A stretch of 64,000 nt of DNA from Ruminococcus sp. (GTDB lineage: Bacteria > Bacillota > Clostridia > Oscillospirales > Ruminococcaceae): NCBI GenBank assembly GCA_017622925.1, contig JAGAQC010000007.1, positions 35,421-99,420 on the forward strand, read 5' to 3'. Both the position numbers and the translations under genes were made by a program. The notes under the pieces are model-generated. The model saw only the letters and a program-made list of their open reading frames with translations. It was not told the DNA's origin and searched no databases. Shown here piece by piece: positions 25,760 to 34,856 of this stretch; the stretch's first letter is position 1; the number at the start of each line of letters is the position of its first letter.

Positions 25760-26440
25760 ATGGATATTTACGATTTACTGCAAATTCTCGCAAGAGCTGT
25801 TACTCTGATGCTTGTTTTGCCGCTGCATGAAGCGGCTCACGCATGGGTCGCATATAAGCTCGGCGACGACACGGCTGCCCGTCAGGGTCGTCTGACGCTC
25901 AATCCCTTTGCTCATCTCGATATACTCGGTTCTATACTCATTCTTTTTACTGGCTTCGGCTGGGCTAAGCCTGTACCGATAAATCCCATAAGAATGAAAA
26001 AATACCGCGCAGGAATAGCTCTTACCGCATTGGCAGGTCCTGTGTCCAACATTGTGGCGGCTCTCGGCGCAGCATTGGTATACAGTATCTTAATGGCGAC
26101 CGAATTGGGCTACGATGCGATATATACTGCGACCATAACGCCTGTGACCTGCGTACTCGTTCTTTTGCAATACCTTGTAAGCGTAAATGTGGGTCTTGCT
26201 ATCTTCAACATGATACCCGTTCCGCCTCTTGACGGCTTCAATGTACTGCGCTACTTCACAAAGGAAAGCTTCGACCGTTGGTTCTTCGTTCATCAGCGTG
26301 AAGTGTCGATCTGCTTTCTTATCGTAATACTTCTTCTCAACAGAGTTCCTGCGCAGTTCAATCCGATGTACTATGCGAACCGCTTTGTTACGGACGGCAT
26401 CTGGAAGCTGATGTCGCTGATACCGCAATACAACGGCTGA
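25760..26440 (+). CDS. Site-2 protease family (M50) zinc metalloprotease
   Basis: 226 residues, polytopic membrane protein. The zinc-binding HExxH is His23-Glu24-x-x-His27 (LPLHEAAHAW). The second motif is NMIPVPPLDGFNVLRYF, with Asp as third ligand. GWAKPVPINP and TALAGPVSNIVAA are typical of this short group. It starts a cluster with scpA (1-bp gap), scpB, DUF2953 and ytfJ, an order common in clostridia. The substrate is unknown. Confidence 0.93.
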   Translation: MDIYDLLQILARAVTLMLVLPLHEAAHAWVAYKLGDDTAARQGRLTLNPFAHLDILGSILILFTGFGWAKPVPINPIRMKKYRAGIALTALAGPVSNIVAALGAALVYSILMATELGYDAIYTATITPVTCVLVLLQYLVSVNVGLAIFNMIPVPPLDGFNVLRYFTKESFDRWFFVHQREVSICFLIVILLLNRVPAQFNPMYYANRFVTDGIWKLMSLIPQYNG

Positions 26441-26441
26441 T

Positions 26442-27200
26442 ATGGAAAAAATAACATATAAGCTTGAAGTTTTTGAAGGTCCTCTCGATGTTCTCCTGAA
26501 CCTGATCGCAAAGCATAAGCTGAATATTTACGACATTGAAATTTCAAAGCTTTTGGAGCAGTACCTCATTTTTATAGAGGAGGCTCACATGCAGAATCTG
26601 GAGCTTGCAGGGGAATTTCTCGAAATGGCGGCAAGACTGATATACATTAAGACCGCCGCGCTCCTGCCAAAACCCGAAGAAGCGGAGCAGCTTAAAAAGG
26701 AGCTGGAGGGAGCTTTGATAGAGCTTTCTCTGTGCAAGTTAGCGGCTGAGGCTTTGGCGAAAAGGAACATAAGCAGCGACGTTTTCGTCCGCAGACCAAT
26801 GAAAATAGCGGCGGATATGACGTACACCCTCGTTCACGAGCCGCAGGTGCTTGTAACGGCATACGGCGGTATATCCGTGAAAAAGGTCAAACCCGAGAAC
26901 CGCCGCAGCAATATTGAAAGCAAGATAAATTCCGTGGTAAAGCGGAGGATAGTCCCCGTATTGACAAAGGTCGTTCACATACTTCGAGAGCTTTACTCAA
27001 CGGGTGAAGCTTCAATGGACAAGCTTTACGAGGGAGTTACCGACAGGTCGGCGAGAGTGGCAACGTTTCTTGCGGTGCTTGAGCTTACAAGGTCGGGGCG
27101 AATCACCATAAGCGAGGATAACACGCTGATATATTTTAAAGGCGAACGAAGCAGGGAGGGACGCAGACGTTGGAAATCAAAGAAAAACTCGGAGCAATAG
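26442..27200 (+). CDS. scpA: Segregation and condensation protein A (ScpA)
   Basis: 252 residues, kleisin subunit of the SMC condensin. The N-terminus YKLEVFEGPLDVLLNLI binds Smc; the winged-helix C-terminus (VATFLAVLELTRSGRITISED) bridges to the other head. The middle region is helical. Its 3' end overlaps scpB by 31 bp. The family match is unambiguous. Confidence 0.95.
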   Translation: MEKITYKLEVFEGPLDVLLNLIAKHKLNIYDIEISKLLEQYLIFIEEAHMQNLELAGEFLEMAARLIYIKTAALLPKPEEAEQLKKELEGALIELSLCKLAAEALAKRNISSDVFVRRPMKIAADMTYTLVHEPQVLVTAYGGISVKKVKPENRRSNIESKINSVVKRRIVPVLTKVVHILRELYSTGEASMDKLYEGVTDRSARVATFLAVLELTRSGRITISEDNTLIYFKGERSREGRRRWKSKKNSEQ

Positions 27201-27718
27201 AGGCTGTCCTGTTTGCAAGCGGCGAACCTATAGAGCTGTATCGGCTTTCTCAGGCGACTGCCGTGGACGCAGGTACGCTGCCCTCGATGATAAGGCTGCT
27301 TAATGAGCGATACGAGGATCACGGCAGCGGTATCACAATAAAAAAGCTTGACAGCAGCTATCAGATGTGTACCCGTGAGGAGTACGCTCCACAGATACGG
27401 GCGGCTCTTGAAACCAAAAAAAACATTCCTTTGTCCAATGCGGCTATGGAGGTTCTTACGGTAATTGCCTATAATCAGCCTGTTTCAAAGGGATTTGTTG
27501 AAAACGTCAGGGGAGTGGACAGTTCCTCCGTTGTCAACAACCTTGTGGAAAAGGGACTTATCGAGGAGGCAGGGCGGCTTGACGTTCCCGGAAAGCCTGT
27601 GGTGTACCGTACAACCTCGGTATTTCTCCGAAGCTTCGGCATGACTTCCCTTGCAGAGCTGCCGCCGCTTTCGGACTTCAAAGAAAAAGATCAGTTGGAA
27701 TTTGATTTGGAAAATTAA
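27170..27718 (+). CDS. scpB: Segregation and condensation protein B (ScpB)
   Basis: 182 residues from a TTG at 27170, with GGGAGGG 9 nt upstream inside scpA. Two winged-helix domains: KEKLGAIEAVLFASGEPIEL, LSNAAMEVLTVIAYNQPVSK and FVENVRGVDSSSVVNNLVEKGLIEEAGRLDVPGKPVVYRTT in pieces. It binds ScpA as a dimer in the SMC complex and is needed for chromosome segregation. Confidence 0.95.
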   Translation: MEIKEKLGAIEAVLFASGEPIELYRLSQATAVDAGTLPSMIRLLNERYEDHGSGITIKKLDSSYQMCTREEYAPQIRAALETKKNIPLSNAAMEVLTVIAYNQPVSKGFVENVRGVDSSSVVNNLVEKGLIEEAGRLDVPGKPVVYRTTSVFLRSFGMTSLAELPPLSDFKEKDQLEFDLEN

Positions 27719-27737
27719 TAAGAAGGGTGCGGTGAGA

Positions 27738-28562
27738 ATGATCGTACTTAAAATTTTGATGTGGATACTTCTTGCCGTTCTGGGACTTATCCTGCTTGTG
27801 CTTATCCTGCCTGTGTCGGCTAAAATAAGCTATATCGGCGGCAAGCTTAACTACAGCGTGAAGTATTCCTTTCTGCCGATGCTTGATTCGGACGGCGGAG
27901 GACTTTTAAAAAAGTTTAAGGACAGGAAAAAGAAAGCTCCCGAAGAAAAAGAAGCTCCCGATGAGGACATGGAATCGGAGGAAGAAGAAACTTCTGCAAA
28001 AAGCGAAACGCCGACCTACGAATCGGAAACTTCTGCGGAAGTTCCCGAAAAAAACGAAACGCCGACCACCGAATCGGAGGAAGTTCCCGAAAATAACGAT
28101 ACTTTTTCCGAGGAAGCAGAGGACTCCGCTCCGAAAAAATCCAAAAAGAAGCGTTCGGAGGACGAGCCTGAAGAAAAAAAGTCCAAGCTTGAATCTATCC
28201 TTGAATTATGGGAGATAGCGGACAGACCTGCGCTGAAGATATTCAAGGGAATAAAGCTGAGCGAGCTTTACATCGACATTATCGTTGCCAATGAGGACGC
28301 ATACAAGTGCGCCTTGAATTACGGCAGGGTCAGCGGAGCGATATATCAGCTTTTGGGCTGGTTAAGCGTTTTGTTCAACGTCAAGCTTAAAACGGTCGAT
28401 ATAAACCCGGGGTTCGCTTTGAGCGAAAGCCGCTGGGACGCTTCCGTTAAAATCAGCCTGAATCTTATGACTCCGGTTATTGCAGGAATATGGTTCCTGA
28501 TAATATACATTTTTAAAATATTTATTCCGTCAAAAACAAGAAAAAAATCAGAAGTGAGGTAA
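27738..28562 (+). CDS. DUF2953 domain protein
   Basis: 274 residues. The ATG at 27738 starts a membrane segment (about 2-26, KILMWILLAVLGLILLVLIL). A long Glu/Lys/Ser/Pro-rich linker with imperfect repeats (SETSAEVPEKNETPTTESEE) follows, then the DUF2953 part with NYGRVSGAIYQLLGWLSVLF and a second membrane segment near the C-terminus (IAGIWFLIIYIFKIF). In clostridia this family regularly precedes ytfJ. Function unknown; the pairing suggests the cell envelope or spore formation. Confidence 0.85.
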   Translation: MIVLKILMWILLAVLGLILLVLILPVSAKISYIGGKLNYSVKYSFLPMLDSDGGGLLKKFKDRKKKAPEEKEAPDEDMESEEEETSAKSETPTYESETSAEVPEKNETPTTESEEVPENNDTFSEEAEDSAPKKSKKKRSEDEPEEKKSKLESILELWEIADRPALKIFKGIKLSELYIDIIVANEDAYKCALNYGRVSGAIYQLLGWLSVLFNVKLKTVDINPGFALSESRWDASVKISLNLMTPVIAGIWFLIIYIFKIFIPSKTRKKSEVR

Positions 28563-28566
28563 TAAT

Positions 28567-28983
28567 ATGGCTTCGGAAAAGAGAACAATAAATGAAATGC
28601 TCGGCGTTTCGCTGGAAAAAATCAAGGAAATGGCTGACACGAGCGCAATTATCGGCGACCCCATTACTACTCCCGACGGTACTACCGTTATTCCCATTTC
28701 TAAGGTATCATACGGATTTGCATCGGGCGGTTCCGACTTGCCCTCGAAATATGATAAGGAGCTTTTCGGCGGCGGCGCAGGCGCAGGCGTAAGCATCAAG
28801 CCCGAGGGATTTCTTGTTATTTCTCCTAACGGCGACGTTAAAATGGTGACTATGGATTCCGCCAACGACCCGATCAGCTCTGCTGTAAACGCAGTTCCCG
28901 GAATTGTCGAGAAGATACAGGGCATTATTGCAAAGAAAAAAGGCGCGTCCGCATCTCAGGCTGACGTTGAAATAAGCGACTGA
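28567..28983 (+). CDS. ytfJ: GerW-family sporulation protein (YtfJ)
   Basis: 138 residues. Family features: TINEMLGVSLEKIKEMAD, VIGDP-like IIGDPITTPDGTTVIPISKVSYGF, a Gly-rich FGGGAGAGVSIKPEGFLVI and a C-terminal amphipathic helix. In Bacillus the protein (GerW) is made in the forespore and affects germination. GAGGT lies 7 nt before the ATG. A hairpin element follows the stop after 3 bp. Confidence 0.93.
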   Translation: MASEKRTINEMLGVSLEKIKEMADTSAIIGDPITTPDGTTVIPISKVSYGFASGGSDLPSKYDKELFGGGAGAGVSIKPEGFLVISPNGDVKMVTMDSANDPISSAVNAVPGIVEKIQGIIAKKKGASASQADVEISD

Positions 28984-28986
28984 CCT

Positions 28987-29147
28987 GACCTGTTCAATAA
29001 CCTTCAAAACGCAGCCTGACTTGTCTTTTTTGCGTTGTGCTTTGTCAGCTTTCCTTGCAATACATACAGTATTCCTGCGGAAACCTGACTTTGCACAGCA
29101 CAAAAAATCCTGCGTCATTCAGCATTTCTCAGGTTACTGAACAGGTC
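28987..29147. repeat. Palindromic hairpin element, GACCTGTTC-arm type (copy B2)
   Basis: About 161 bp, ends GACCTGTTCAATAACCT and AGGTTACTGAACAGGTC. It is nearly identical to B3 at 61236-61398 throughout, and to B1 at 5237 in the inner about 110 bp only. The core AATACATACAGTATT is the central hairpin. It lies between ytfJ and dac. Confidence 0.85.
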
Positions 29148-29215
29148 TATAGAATAATAAGTACAACCTCCGCATAAAATGTAGAAAAACAAAGTATATA
29201 TCGGAGGTTTGTATT

Positions 29216-30358
29216 ATGAAGAAAATTTTAGCTGCTTCTGCGGCTTTATGCTGTTTTGCATTTGTTCGTTTACCGTCTGCCAATGCGGAAGATATTGAAG
29301 TCTCCGCAAAGGCGGCGGCTGTTATTTCCGCCGATACGGGGGAGCTTGTTTACTCAAAGAACAGCGATGAAAAGCTCCCAATGGCAAGCACCACAAAGAT
29401 CATGACCGCTCTTATATGCCTTGAGAGCGGCGGTCTTTATGAGCCGTTTACGGTAGATTCCGACGCGATTCATGTTGAAGGCTCGTCTATGGGCTTGCAG
29501 GAGGGCGACACGGTAACAAAGTATGCTCTTGCCTGCGGAATGCTTCTTCCCTCGGGAAATGACGGCGCAAACGCTGCTGCTGTGGAAATAGCAGGAAGTA
29601 TTGAAGCGTTCGCCGATATTATGAACGACCGCGCCGAGGCTATGGGACTTAATAAAACCTTTTTCGTCACTCCCTCGGGACTTGAGGGCGTGGGACACGG
29701 TTCTTCCGCAAGGGATATGGCTGTTCTGGCGGCGGAGGCTCTTAAAAACGAGACTTTTCGGAAAATATGCTCCTCTGAGACTTTAAAGCTTGAATACGGA
29801 AATCCGCCTTACACACGCTGGCTCAAAAACACAAATAAGCTTTTGACCCTGTACAGCGGAACATACGGCGTTAAAACAGGTTTTACTGACGAAGCGGGAC
29901 GCTGCCTTGTGTCTGCGTGCGAGCGTGACGGCAAGCGGCTTATATGCGTGACCCTCAACGCTCCCGATGACTGGAACGACCATATGAAGCTGTATGAAAG
30001 CTGTTTCGGTAAGGTCACGACTGTTTCGCCGAATATTCCGCAGGAGATGTCGGCTGCGCTTGCAGGCTCGGACAGAGATTCGCTCAGGCTGACTGCCGGC
30101 GGCGAAGTTGAGGATATTACGGTATTGTCGGCTTCTCCCGAAAGCTTTGAGTATACTGTAGCTGCTCCGCCTTTCGTGTACGCTCCGATCAGAGAGGGCG
30201 ACGAAGCGGCTGAGCTTATAATTTCCTCCGAGGGCAGGGAACTTCGCAGGATTCCGCTGTATGCTGCGGAAAATGCGGACTATAAGTCTGCCGCGGATAA
30301 AAAAGAAAAAAATAAATTGGATAAAATTATTGCGAAAGTAAAGGATATTTTTAATTAA
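29216..30358 (+). CDS. D-alanyl-D-alanine carboxypeptidase, S11 family (DacB/DacF type)
   Basis: 380 residues with signal peptide (about 1-24). Low-molecular-weight penicillin-binding protein that trims the terminal D-Ala of peptidoglycan side chains. Catalytic motifs: Ser58-x-x-Lys61 (MASTTKIMTAL), Ser113-Gly-Asn115 (LPSGNDGANAA) and Lys220-Thr-Gly222 (GVKTGFTDEAGRC). A beta-rich C-terminal domain follows, with a basic tail that may touch the membrane. The context (ytfJ, scpAB) matches the clostridial DacF/DacB locus, so a spore-cortex role is likely but not proven. Confidence 0.93.
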   Translation: MKKILAASAALCCFAFVRLPSANAEDIEVSAKAAAVISADTGELVYSKNSDEKLPMASTTKIMTALICLESGGLYEPFTVDSDAIHVEGSSMGLQEGDTVTKYALACGMLLPSGNDGANAAAVEIAGSIEAFADIMNDRAEAMGLNKTFFVTPSGLEGVGHGSSARDMAVLAAEALKNETFRKICSSETLKLEYGNPPYTRWLKNTNKLLTLYSGTYGVKTGFTDEAGRCLVSACERDGKRLICVTLNAPDDWNDHMKLYESCFGKVTTVSPNIPQEMSAALAGSDRDSLRLTAGGEVEDITVLSASPESFEYTVAAPPFVYAPIREGDEAAELIISSEGRELRRIPLYAAENADYKSAADKKEKNKLDKIIAKVKDIFN

Positions 30359-31089
30359 TGGAAAAAATCAGGATTCAGAAAATGATAGCCGACAGCGGAT
30401 ACTGTTCAAGGAGAAAGGCTGAGGAGCTTATTTCCAAAGGCAGGGTAAAGCTGAACGGTCACCCCGTGAAATTAGGGGATAAATGCGGTTTTCGCGACCT
30501 TGTTACCATTGACGGCGAGAGGATAGCTATGCCGCGCAAAAGAAATTTTGTGTATATTATGATGAATAAGCCGAGAGGGTATGTCACTACCGTTTCAGAC
30601 GAGCTTGACCGCCGCTGCGTTATGGACCTGCTGGAGGGCGTGGAGGAGCGTGTATACCCTGTCGGACGCTTAGACAGAAATTCCGAGGGTCTGCTGCTTT
30701 TCACCAATGACGGCGAACTTGCCAACAGCATAATGCACCCGAGCCGTCATATTACCAAGACGTACCGTGTTACCGTTCGTCCCGATATAAGCGACGATCA
30801 GCTTGTGAAGCTCTCGGGAGGAGTGGAGATCGACGGCAGAATGACTATGCCTGCCAATATTGTGGTAAAGGAAAAGCAGCCCGGCAGAGTTGTGCTGCTT
30901 ATCACGATTCGGGAGGGCAGAAATCGTCAGATACGCAAAATGTGCGAAGCTGTGGGACTTGAAGTCGCAAGACTGCGCCGTATAAGTATCGGACCTATTC
31001 GTCTCGGAATGCTCAAACCCGGCACATGGCGTGAGCTGACTGCCGATGAGCTGAGAGCGTTGAGAACTGCTATCGGCAAGGAGAAATAA
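30358..31089 (+). CDS. rluB: 23S rRNA pseudouridine synthase, RluB-type
   Basis: 243 residues. An N-terminal S4 RNA-binding domain (RIQKMIADSGYCSRRKAEELI) is followed by the RsuA-family catalytic domain with the Asp in YPVGRLDRNSEGLLLFTNDG. It makes pseudouridine 2605 in 23S rRNA if it is the RluB orthologue; family membership is certain, the exact site less so. The start shares a base with the dac stop (TAATG). Confidence 0.92.
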   Translation: MEKIRIQKMIADSGYCSRRKAEELISKGRVKLNGHPVKLGDKCGFRDLVTIDGERIAMPRKRNFVYIMMNKPRGYVTTVSDELDRRCVMDLLEGVEERVYPVGRLDRNSEGLLLFTNDGELANSIMHPSRHITKTYRVTVRPDISDDQLVKLSGGVEIDGRMTMPANIVVKEKQPGRVVLLITIREGRNRQIRKMCEAVGLEVARLRRISIGPIRLGMLKPGTWRELTADELRALRTAIGKEK

Positions 31090-31095
31090 GGTAAA

Positions 31096-31479
31096 ATGCT
31101 GGAAATTCAGGAAAAATTCGATACCTCGGGCTACGAGCGTATCATCGAGGCGGCAGGAGTAAACAATGTCCATATAACCGAGGCTCTCGACTGCGGAAGG
31201 GCTGTCGGGTTTATTGCTTATGCCTATGAAGCCGAGCGGACGGTGGTTTACGGCTATGACGACGGCGGAGACCTTATGCTCTGCGACGGACTGGTGCGGT
31301 CGGTAATGTTTAAAAGCGTGCTGAAAGGCATAGAAACTATGGTTTTCGAGCTGCCCGACCAAGGCTTATACGCCGATCTTGTAAAGTTGAAATTTTTAAC
31401 TCATGGTACTAACGTCTGCGATGATCTGAACAGCTTTATGAACGGCTGCGCTTCATGCAAAAACAGAAAAGACGACTGA
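31096..31479 (+). CDS. Conserved-looking small protein of unknown function
   Basis: 127 residues, soluble. It has an alpha/beta pattern ([48 protein letters not shown]) reminiscent of the core of acetyltransferase-like folds but without a clear acetyl-CoA loop. The C-terminus ends in [12 protein letters not shown], a CxxC that could bind a metal. It is 6 bp after rluB and 16 bp before metA, all on one strand. Confidence 0.7.
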   Translation: MLEIQEKFDTSGYERIIEAAGVNNVHITEALDCGRAVGFIAYAYEAERTVVYGYDDGGDLMLCDGLVRSVMFKSVLKGIETMVFELPDQGLYADLVKLKFLTHGTNVCDDLNSFMNGCASCKNRKDD

Positions 31480-31495
31480 AAAGGAGGCGTTTGAT

Positions 31496-32443
31496 ATGCC
31501 GATCAGAATTTCATCGGAGCTTCCTGCGTTCAAGACGCTCGGGGAAGAAAATATATTCGTAATGTCAAGGGAAATGGCTGAACATCAGGACATTCGTCCG
31601 CTTAAAGTCATTATACTTAATATAATGCCGAAAAAAATCGAAACGGAATGTCAGCTTCTGAGACTTCTCAGCAATACGCCGCTTCAGGTGGACATAGAAC
31701 TGCTGCAAATGGCTTCTCACGTATCGAAACACACCTCCCGTCATCATCTTGAAAGCTTCTACAAGACCTTTGACGAGATCAAAGATCACCGTTATGACGG
31801 CATGATCGTCACGGGCGCGCCCGTTGAGCTTTTGGACTTTGAAGATGTGGACTACTGGGAGGAGATAACGCGTATTTTCGAGTGGTCAAAGACCCATGTT
31901 TTCTCTACTCTGCACATATGCTGGGCGGCGCAGGCAGGTCTTTATTATCACTTCGGAATACCCAAATATCCGTTGAAACAGAAGGTTTTCGGCATTTTTC
32001 CGCATAAGGCTGAGGTGGAGAACAGTCTGCTGCTCAGAGGATTTGACGATATTTTTTATGTTCCGCACAGCCGCAATACGGAGGTTCGCCGAGAGGATAT
32101 TGAAAAAGAGCCGCAGCTTGAAATTCTCACAAGCTCGGAGCTGTCGGGGGTTCATATTATTGCAAACAAGAACGGCAGGCAGTATTTTATTATGGGACAT
32201 TCCGAGTACGACCGTGATACTATTGGTTCGGAGTATTTCCGCGACCTCCAAAAGGGGATAGATATTCAGCTTCCGTACAACTATTTTCCGAATGACGACC
32301 CGAATAAAACGCCGTTTTTCTCATGGAGATGTACGGCTAACCTGATGTTCTCGAATTGGCTGAATTACTGTGTTTATCAGCGTACCCCCTATAATCTGGA
32401 CGAGCTGGAGATACGGAGCTGGACATGGGAAACGGATTTTTAA
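31496..32443 (+). CDS. metA: Homoserine O-acetyltransferase, MetA family
   Basis: 315 residues. It activates homoserine for methionine synthesis. The catalytic Cys142 is in [10 protein letters not shown], and the family start [11 protein letters not shown] is present. Residue 111, which sets acyl-donor choice in this family, is Glu ([10 protein letters not shown]). Glu111 enzymes use acetyl-CoA, while Gly111 enzymes such as E. coli MetA use succinyl-CoA. So it is best called an acetyltransferase, although many annotations will say succinyl. Preceded by AAGGAGG. Confidence 0.93.
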   Translation: MPIRISSELPAFKTLGEENIFVMSREMAEHQDIRPLKVIILNIMPKKIETECQLLRLLSNTPLQVDIELLQMASHVSKHTSRHHLESFYKTFDEIKDHRYDGMIVTGAPVELLDFEDVDYWEEITRIFEWSKTHVFSTLHICWAAQAGLYYHFGIPKYPLKQKVFGIFPHKAEVENSLLLRGFDDIFYVPHSRNTEVRREDIEKEPQLEILTSSELSGVHIIANKNGRQYFIMGHSEYDRDTIGSEYFRDLQKGIDIQLPYNYFPNDDPNKTPFFSWRCTANLMFSNWLNYCVYQRTPYNLDELEIRSWTWETDF

Positions 32444-32504
32444 AATAGATCGTACAAGGGGAAGTTCCCGTTAAAGTTGTAGAAAGTGATAAAAGGTGTT
32501 GAGC

Positions 32505-33107
32505 ATGGAAGATTATAATCCCAATAATTACAGTCAGAATCAAAACGGCTTCAATAATGATCCCTATGGGCAGTTTTATAACATAAACGACGGTCAGAAG
32601 CCGATATGGGCGGCTATTGTCAGCTTTGTGGTGAGCATAGTCAATATTGTTTTCTGCTGTTGTTGTACATATTTTACTGCGCCTGTGTCGCTTGTGTTTG
32701 GAATAATTTCACTTGCGAAAAAGTGGCGAGGTACGGGGTTCGCGGTATCGGGAGTTGTTATTTCGGCTTTTACGATCGTTATTATGGCGGTTTCTCAGAT
32801 CATGTTCGGAACGATGAGCCGTGACCTGAGCAATATTATCATCAATTCCGAACAGTACGCCGAGGAGTACCGTGAAACAGGTGAAATTCCTGAGGAGTTT
32901 GAAAAGTACAACGACGAAAAATACGATGCCTACTGGAGTATACTCGGCTACGATGATTTCGAGGACTTTTTCAGCGATATGATGGAATCCGACGATACAT
33001 CGGACAGCGATGAAGATTCCATTGACGATGATGATTTCTCTAATGACGATGACTTTTATGACGGCAGAGATATTGACGATTTCGGTGAGACCCCGATTGA
33101 TCTGTAA
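32505..33107 (+). CDS. DUF4190-like membrane protein with acidic tail
   Basis: 200 residues from the ATG at 32505 (AAAAGG 8 nt before; a GTG at 32496 overlaps that site). A polar Asn/Gln-rich N-terminus is followed by two membrane segments (about 34-55 with CCCC, and 70-95) of the small DUF4190-like type. A Glu/Tyr region and a C-terminus of Asp/Ser runs complete it. Function unknown. A repeat element starts 1 bp after the stop. Confidence 0.75.
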   Translation: MEDYNPNNYSQNQNGFNNDPYGQFYNINDGQKPIWAAIVSFVVSIVNIVFCCCCTYFTAPVSLVFGIISLAKKWRGTGFAVSGVVISAFTIVIMAVSQIMFGTMSRDLSNIIINSEQYAEEYRETGEIPEEFEKYNDEKYDAYWSILGYDDFEDFFSDMMESDDTSDSDEDSIDDDDFSNDDDFYDGRDIDDFGETPIDL

Positions 33108-33108
33108 A

Positions 33109-33389
33109 CACTGTCCACAACTTAGTGGATATTTTTTCCCGTATCTTTTGCCAAAAGGTAAACTCTTGAACCCTATATCGTAAATTCTCCTGCATAAAGC
33201 TATAAAAATACGGATTCGGATTTATATAGCAGGCTTTATGCAGGATAATTTACGACAACAGAGATTCCAAAGGGGTCACCCCTTTGGCAGGGGGTGTGGG
33301 GTGACTCCCTACAGTGTAGGGAGATGTCACGAAGTGACAGAGGGTACGGGGCGGTTAGCCCAGCGTCCCCCACTTATGTTGTAACAGTG
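33109..33389 (-). repeat. 281-bp multi-hairpin element (copy C2)
   Basis: Same element as C1 and C3 but inverted: starts CACTGTCCACAACTTAGTGG, ends CCACTTATGTTGTAACAGTG, which are inverted repeats of each other. All four internal hairpins are conserved. It begins 1 bp after a stop codon and is followed by a separate terminator. Confidence 0.88.
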
Positions 33390-33397
33390 AATAAAAA

Positions 33398-33430
33398 AAC
33401 AGCGGACGACTTGTCCGCTGTTTCTTTTTT
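33398..33430. terminator. Terminator between the DUF4190-like gene and the secreted protein gene
   Basis: AACAGCGGAC and GTCCGCTGTT pair around GACTT, with a T-rich run after and an A-run before, so it can work on both strands. Confidence 0.85.
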
Positions 33431-33447
33431 ATTTAGTAAAGAAAGAA

Positions 33448-33918
33448 TCAAACTATATTTCCGTACTGGTTGCATGAGATACGTACAGGTTTAGTCATTG
33501 TATCTACTACAACGCCTAAAACTTTTTTCTTCGCTGTAGCTGTACCTGATGCCAAGTTGCCGTCCTTTGTGCATGAATGGCTTGCCATGTACCAATTGTT
33601 GTCGTAAATCGAATATGAATCTGAAACGCTTGTACATTTTGAAGTCTTACCGTCATATGTAAATGTTGCGGTTACTGTGTACGCCCATAACGCATTGTTG
33701 TTTGCATCATAAGCAGTTGCTGTTTTAGAAGCTGATTTTGAAGATCTTGTCAATCCGTCAGGTAATGTGAGGGTGGTTACTATGTAAGAACCGTCATCAA
33801 GATATTCTACAGTAGAAGTTGTTTTGTCATCGGCGGCTGATGCAGACAGAGGGATAGCAAAGCATCCGATAAGCATAACGAGTGAGACAAGCAAAGATGT
33901 AATAAGGTTCTTCTTCAT
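33448..33918 (-). CDS. Small secreted protein of unknown function
   Basis: 156 residues with a clear signal peptide (about 1-28, LLVSLVMLIGCFAIPLSASA). The mature part is Thr/Ser-rich and beta-strand-like, with three Cys (SKCTSV, HSCTKD, ISCNQY). It is the last of three minus-strand genes after a PadR regulator and a membrane protein. I do not recognise the family; a role in the same stress or surface response as the PadR pair is inferred from position only. Confidence 0.75.
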   Translation of the reverse strand: MKKNLITSLLVSLVMLIGCFAIPLSASAADDKTTSTVEYLDDGSYIVTTLTLPDGLTRSSKSASKTATAYDANNNALWAYTVTATFTYDGKTSKCTSVSDSYSIYDNNWYMASHSCTKDGNLASGTATAKKKVLGVVVDTMTKPVRISCNQYGNIV

Positions 33919-33945
33919 TATTGATTAACTCCTTTTACTATGTAA

Positions 33946-34374
33946 TTATAAATTTTCTTCGGTAGAGAGGGCGTCTGTAAGCATCTGAATGTTATCGTTT
34001 TCGTATTCTTCTTCTACTGCAAGCGTTTCGACAAAATATCCCGTGGATGAATGTGCATCAATTACAGCAGCAGTTACACCAATGCCCCACATTAAGAGAG
34101 CGCAAAGGATTCCGAACACGATCCACAATTTAAAGCCCATACGCTTCTTGACGTACTCGATCGGTACTTCTGCGGCTGCCTCTGCCGCAGCCTCCGAAGG
34201 CGAACCGAAAAACTCAACGATGTTGTCATAGGTCGCATTTGGTTTTTCTTCGAGATACTCTTCGATCTCGTTTTGGTAGGCTTTTAAAGTATCGTTTTTC
34301 TTCTTAGAGTCGCCAATAAGAAGTTTCTTTGTCTCACGCAGGTACTTTTTTTCACTTTCGTTACTGATTTTCAT
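33946..34374 (-). CDS. HAAS/DUF6120-like membrane protein partnered with PadR
   Basis: 142 residues. The cytoplasmic N-terminal helical domain (KKYLRETKKLL, YQNEIEEYLEEKP, NIVEFFGSPSEAAAEAA) has the shape of the HAAS/DUF1700-type signalling domains that accompany PadR regulators. One membrane segment follows (about 85-105, LWIVFGILCALLMWGIGVTA) and an acidic outer tail. It overlaps the padR gene by 14 bp. Likely a membrane effector or sensor controlled by PadR; the DUF assignment is from memory of the pattern. Confidence 0.7.
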   Translation of the reverse strand: MKISNESEKKYLRETKKLLIGDSKKKNDTLKAYQNEIEEYLEEKPNATYDNIVEFFGSPSEAAAEAAAEVPIEYVKKRMGFKLWIVFGILCALLMWGIGVTAAVIDAHSSTGYFVETLAVEEEYENDNIQMLTDALSTEENL

Positions 34375-34711
34375 TGTCGTTCTCCTGATAATTCATAAGG
34401 TAGTTAAAGCCTTCGGTGATGTAGTAATACTCTGATTTCAGTTCCTCATAGTATTCCTTTCCCATTTCCGTCAAATGGTAATAAACTCGGGTCCTTCTTT
34501 TGCCTACAAGTTTCTGGGTATCCGAGATTATTCCCTTGTCGATCAATCTGTAGAGAACAGGGTACAGGGAACTGTACTTCAGCACAAACTTATTTTGGCT
34601 TCTCTTTCCTATTTCTCTGAGCAGCTCATAGCCGTACATATCACGCTCGTTGAGCAAATGGAGAATGGCTATTTCTGAAACTCCTCGCTTAAAATGTTCA
34701 CGAACTTGCAC
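34361..34711 (-). CDS. PadR-family transcriptional regulator
   Basis: 116 residues with a GTG start at 34711. Winged-helix PadR core: RGVSEIAILHLLNERDMYGYELLREI, SSLYPVLYRLIDKGII and RRTRVYYHLTEMGKEYYEEL in sequence, then a short dimerisation helix. It probably represses its own operon. A 14-bp palindrome upstream is a candidate operator. Confidence 0.9.
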   Translation of the reverse strand: MQVREHFKRGVSEIAILHLLNERDMYGYELLREIGKRSQNKFVLKYSSLYPVLYRLIDKGIISDTQKLVGKRRTRVYYHLTEMGKEYYEELKSEYYYITEGFNYLMNYQENDNENQ

Positions 34712-34745
34712 AATACTAATCTCACTTTCTATAATATATTTTTTT

Positions 34746-34759
34746 ATTCTGATCAGAAT
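34746..34759. promoter_or_regulatory. Palindromic operator candidate for PadR
   Basis: ATTCTGATCAGAAT is a perfect 14-bp palindrome 35 bp upstream of the padR start, next to an AT-rich -10-like TATATTATAG on the minus strand. PadR proteins bind such inverted repeats as dimers. The link to this PadR is inferred from position. Confidence 0.5.
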
Positions 34760-34856
34760 TTTCTGTCGTTAATCGTATTATAACACATTTTTTTGGAAAT
34801 GTAAAGGGTTTTTTAAAATTTTCTTGAAAAATTTGCTGGAAATTTTTTACAAATAC

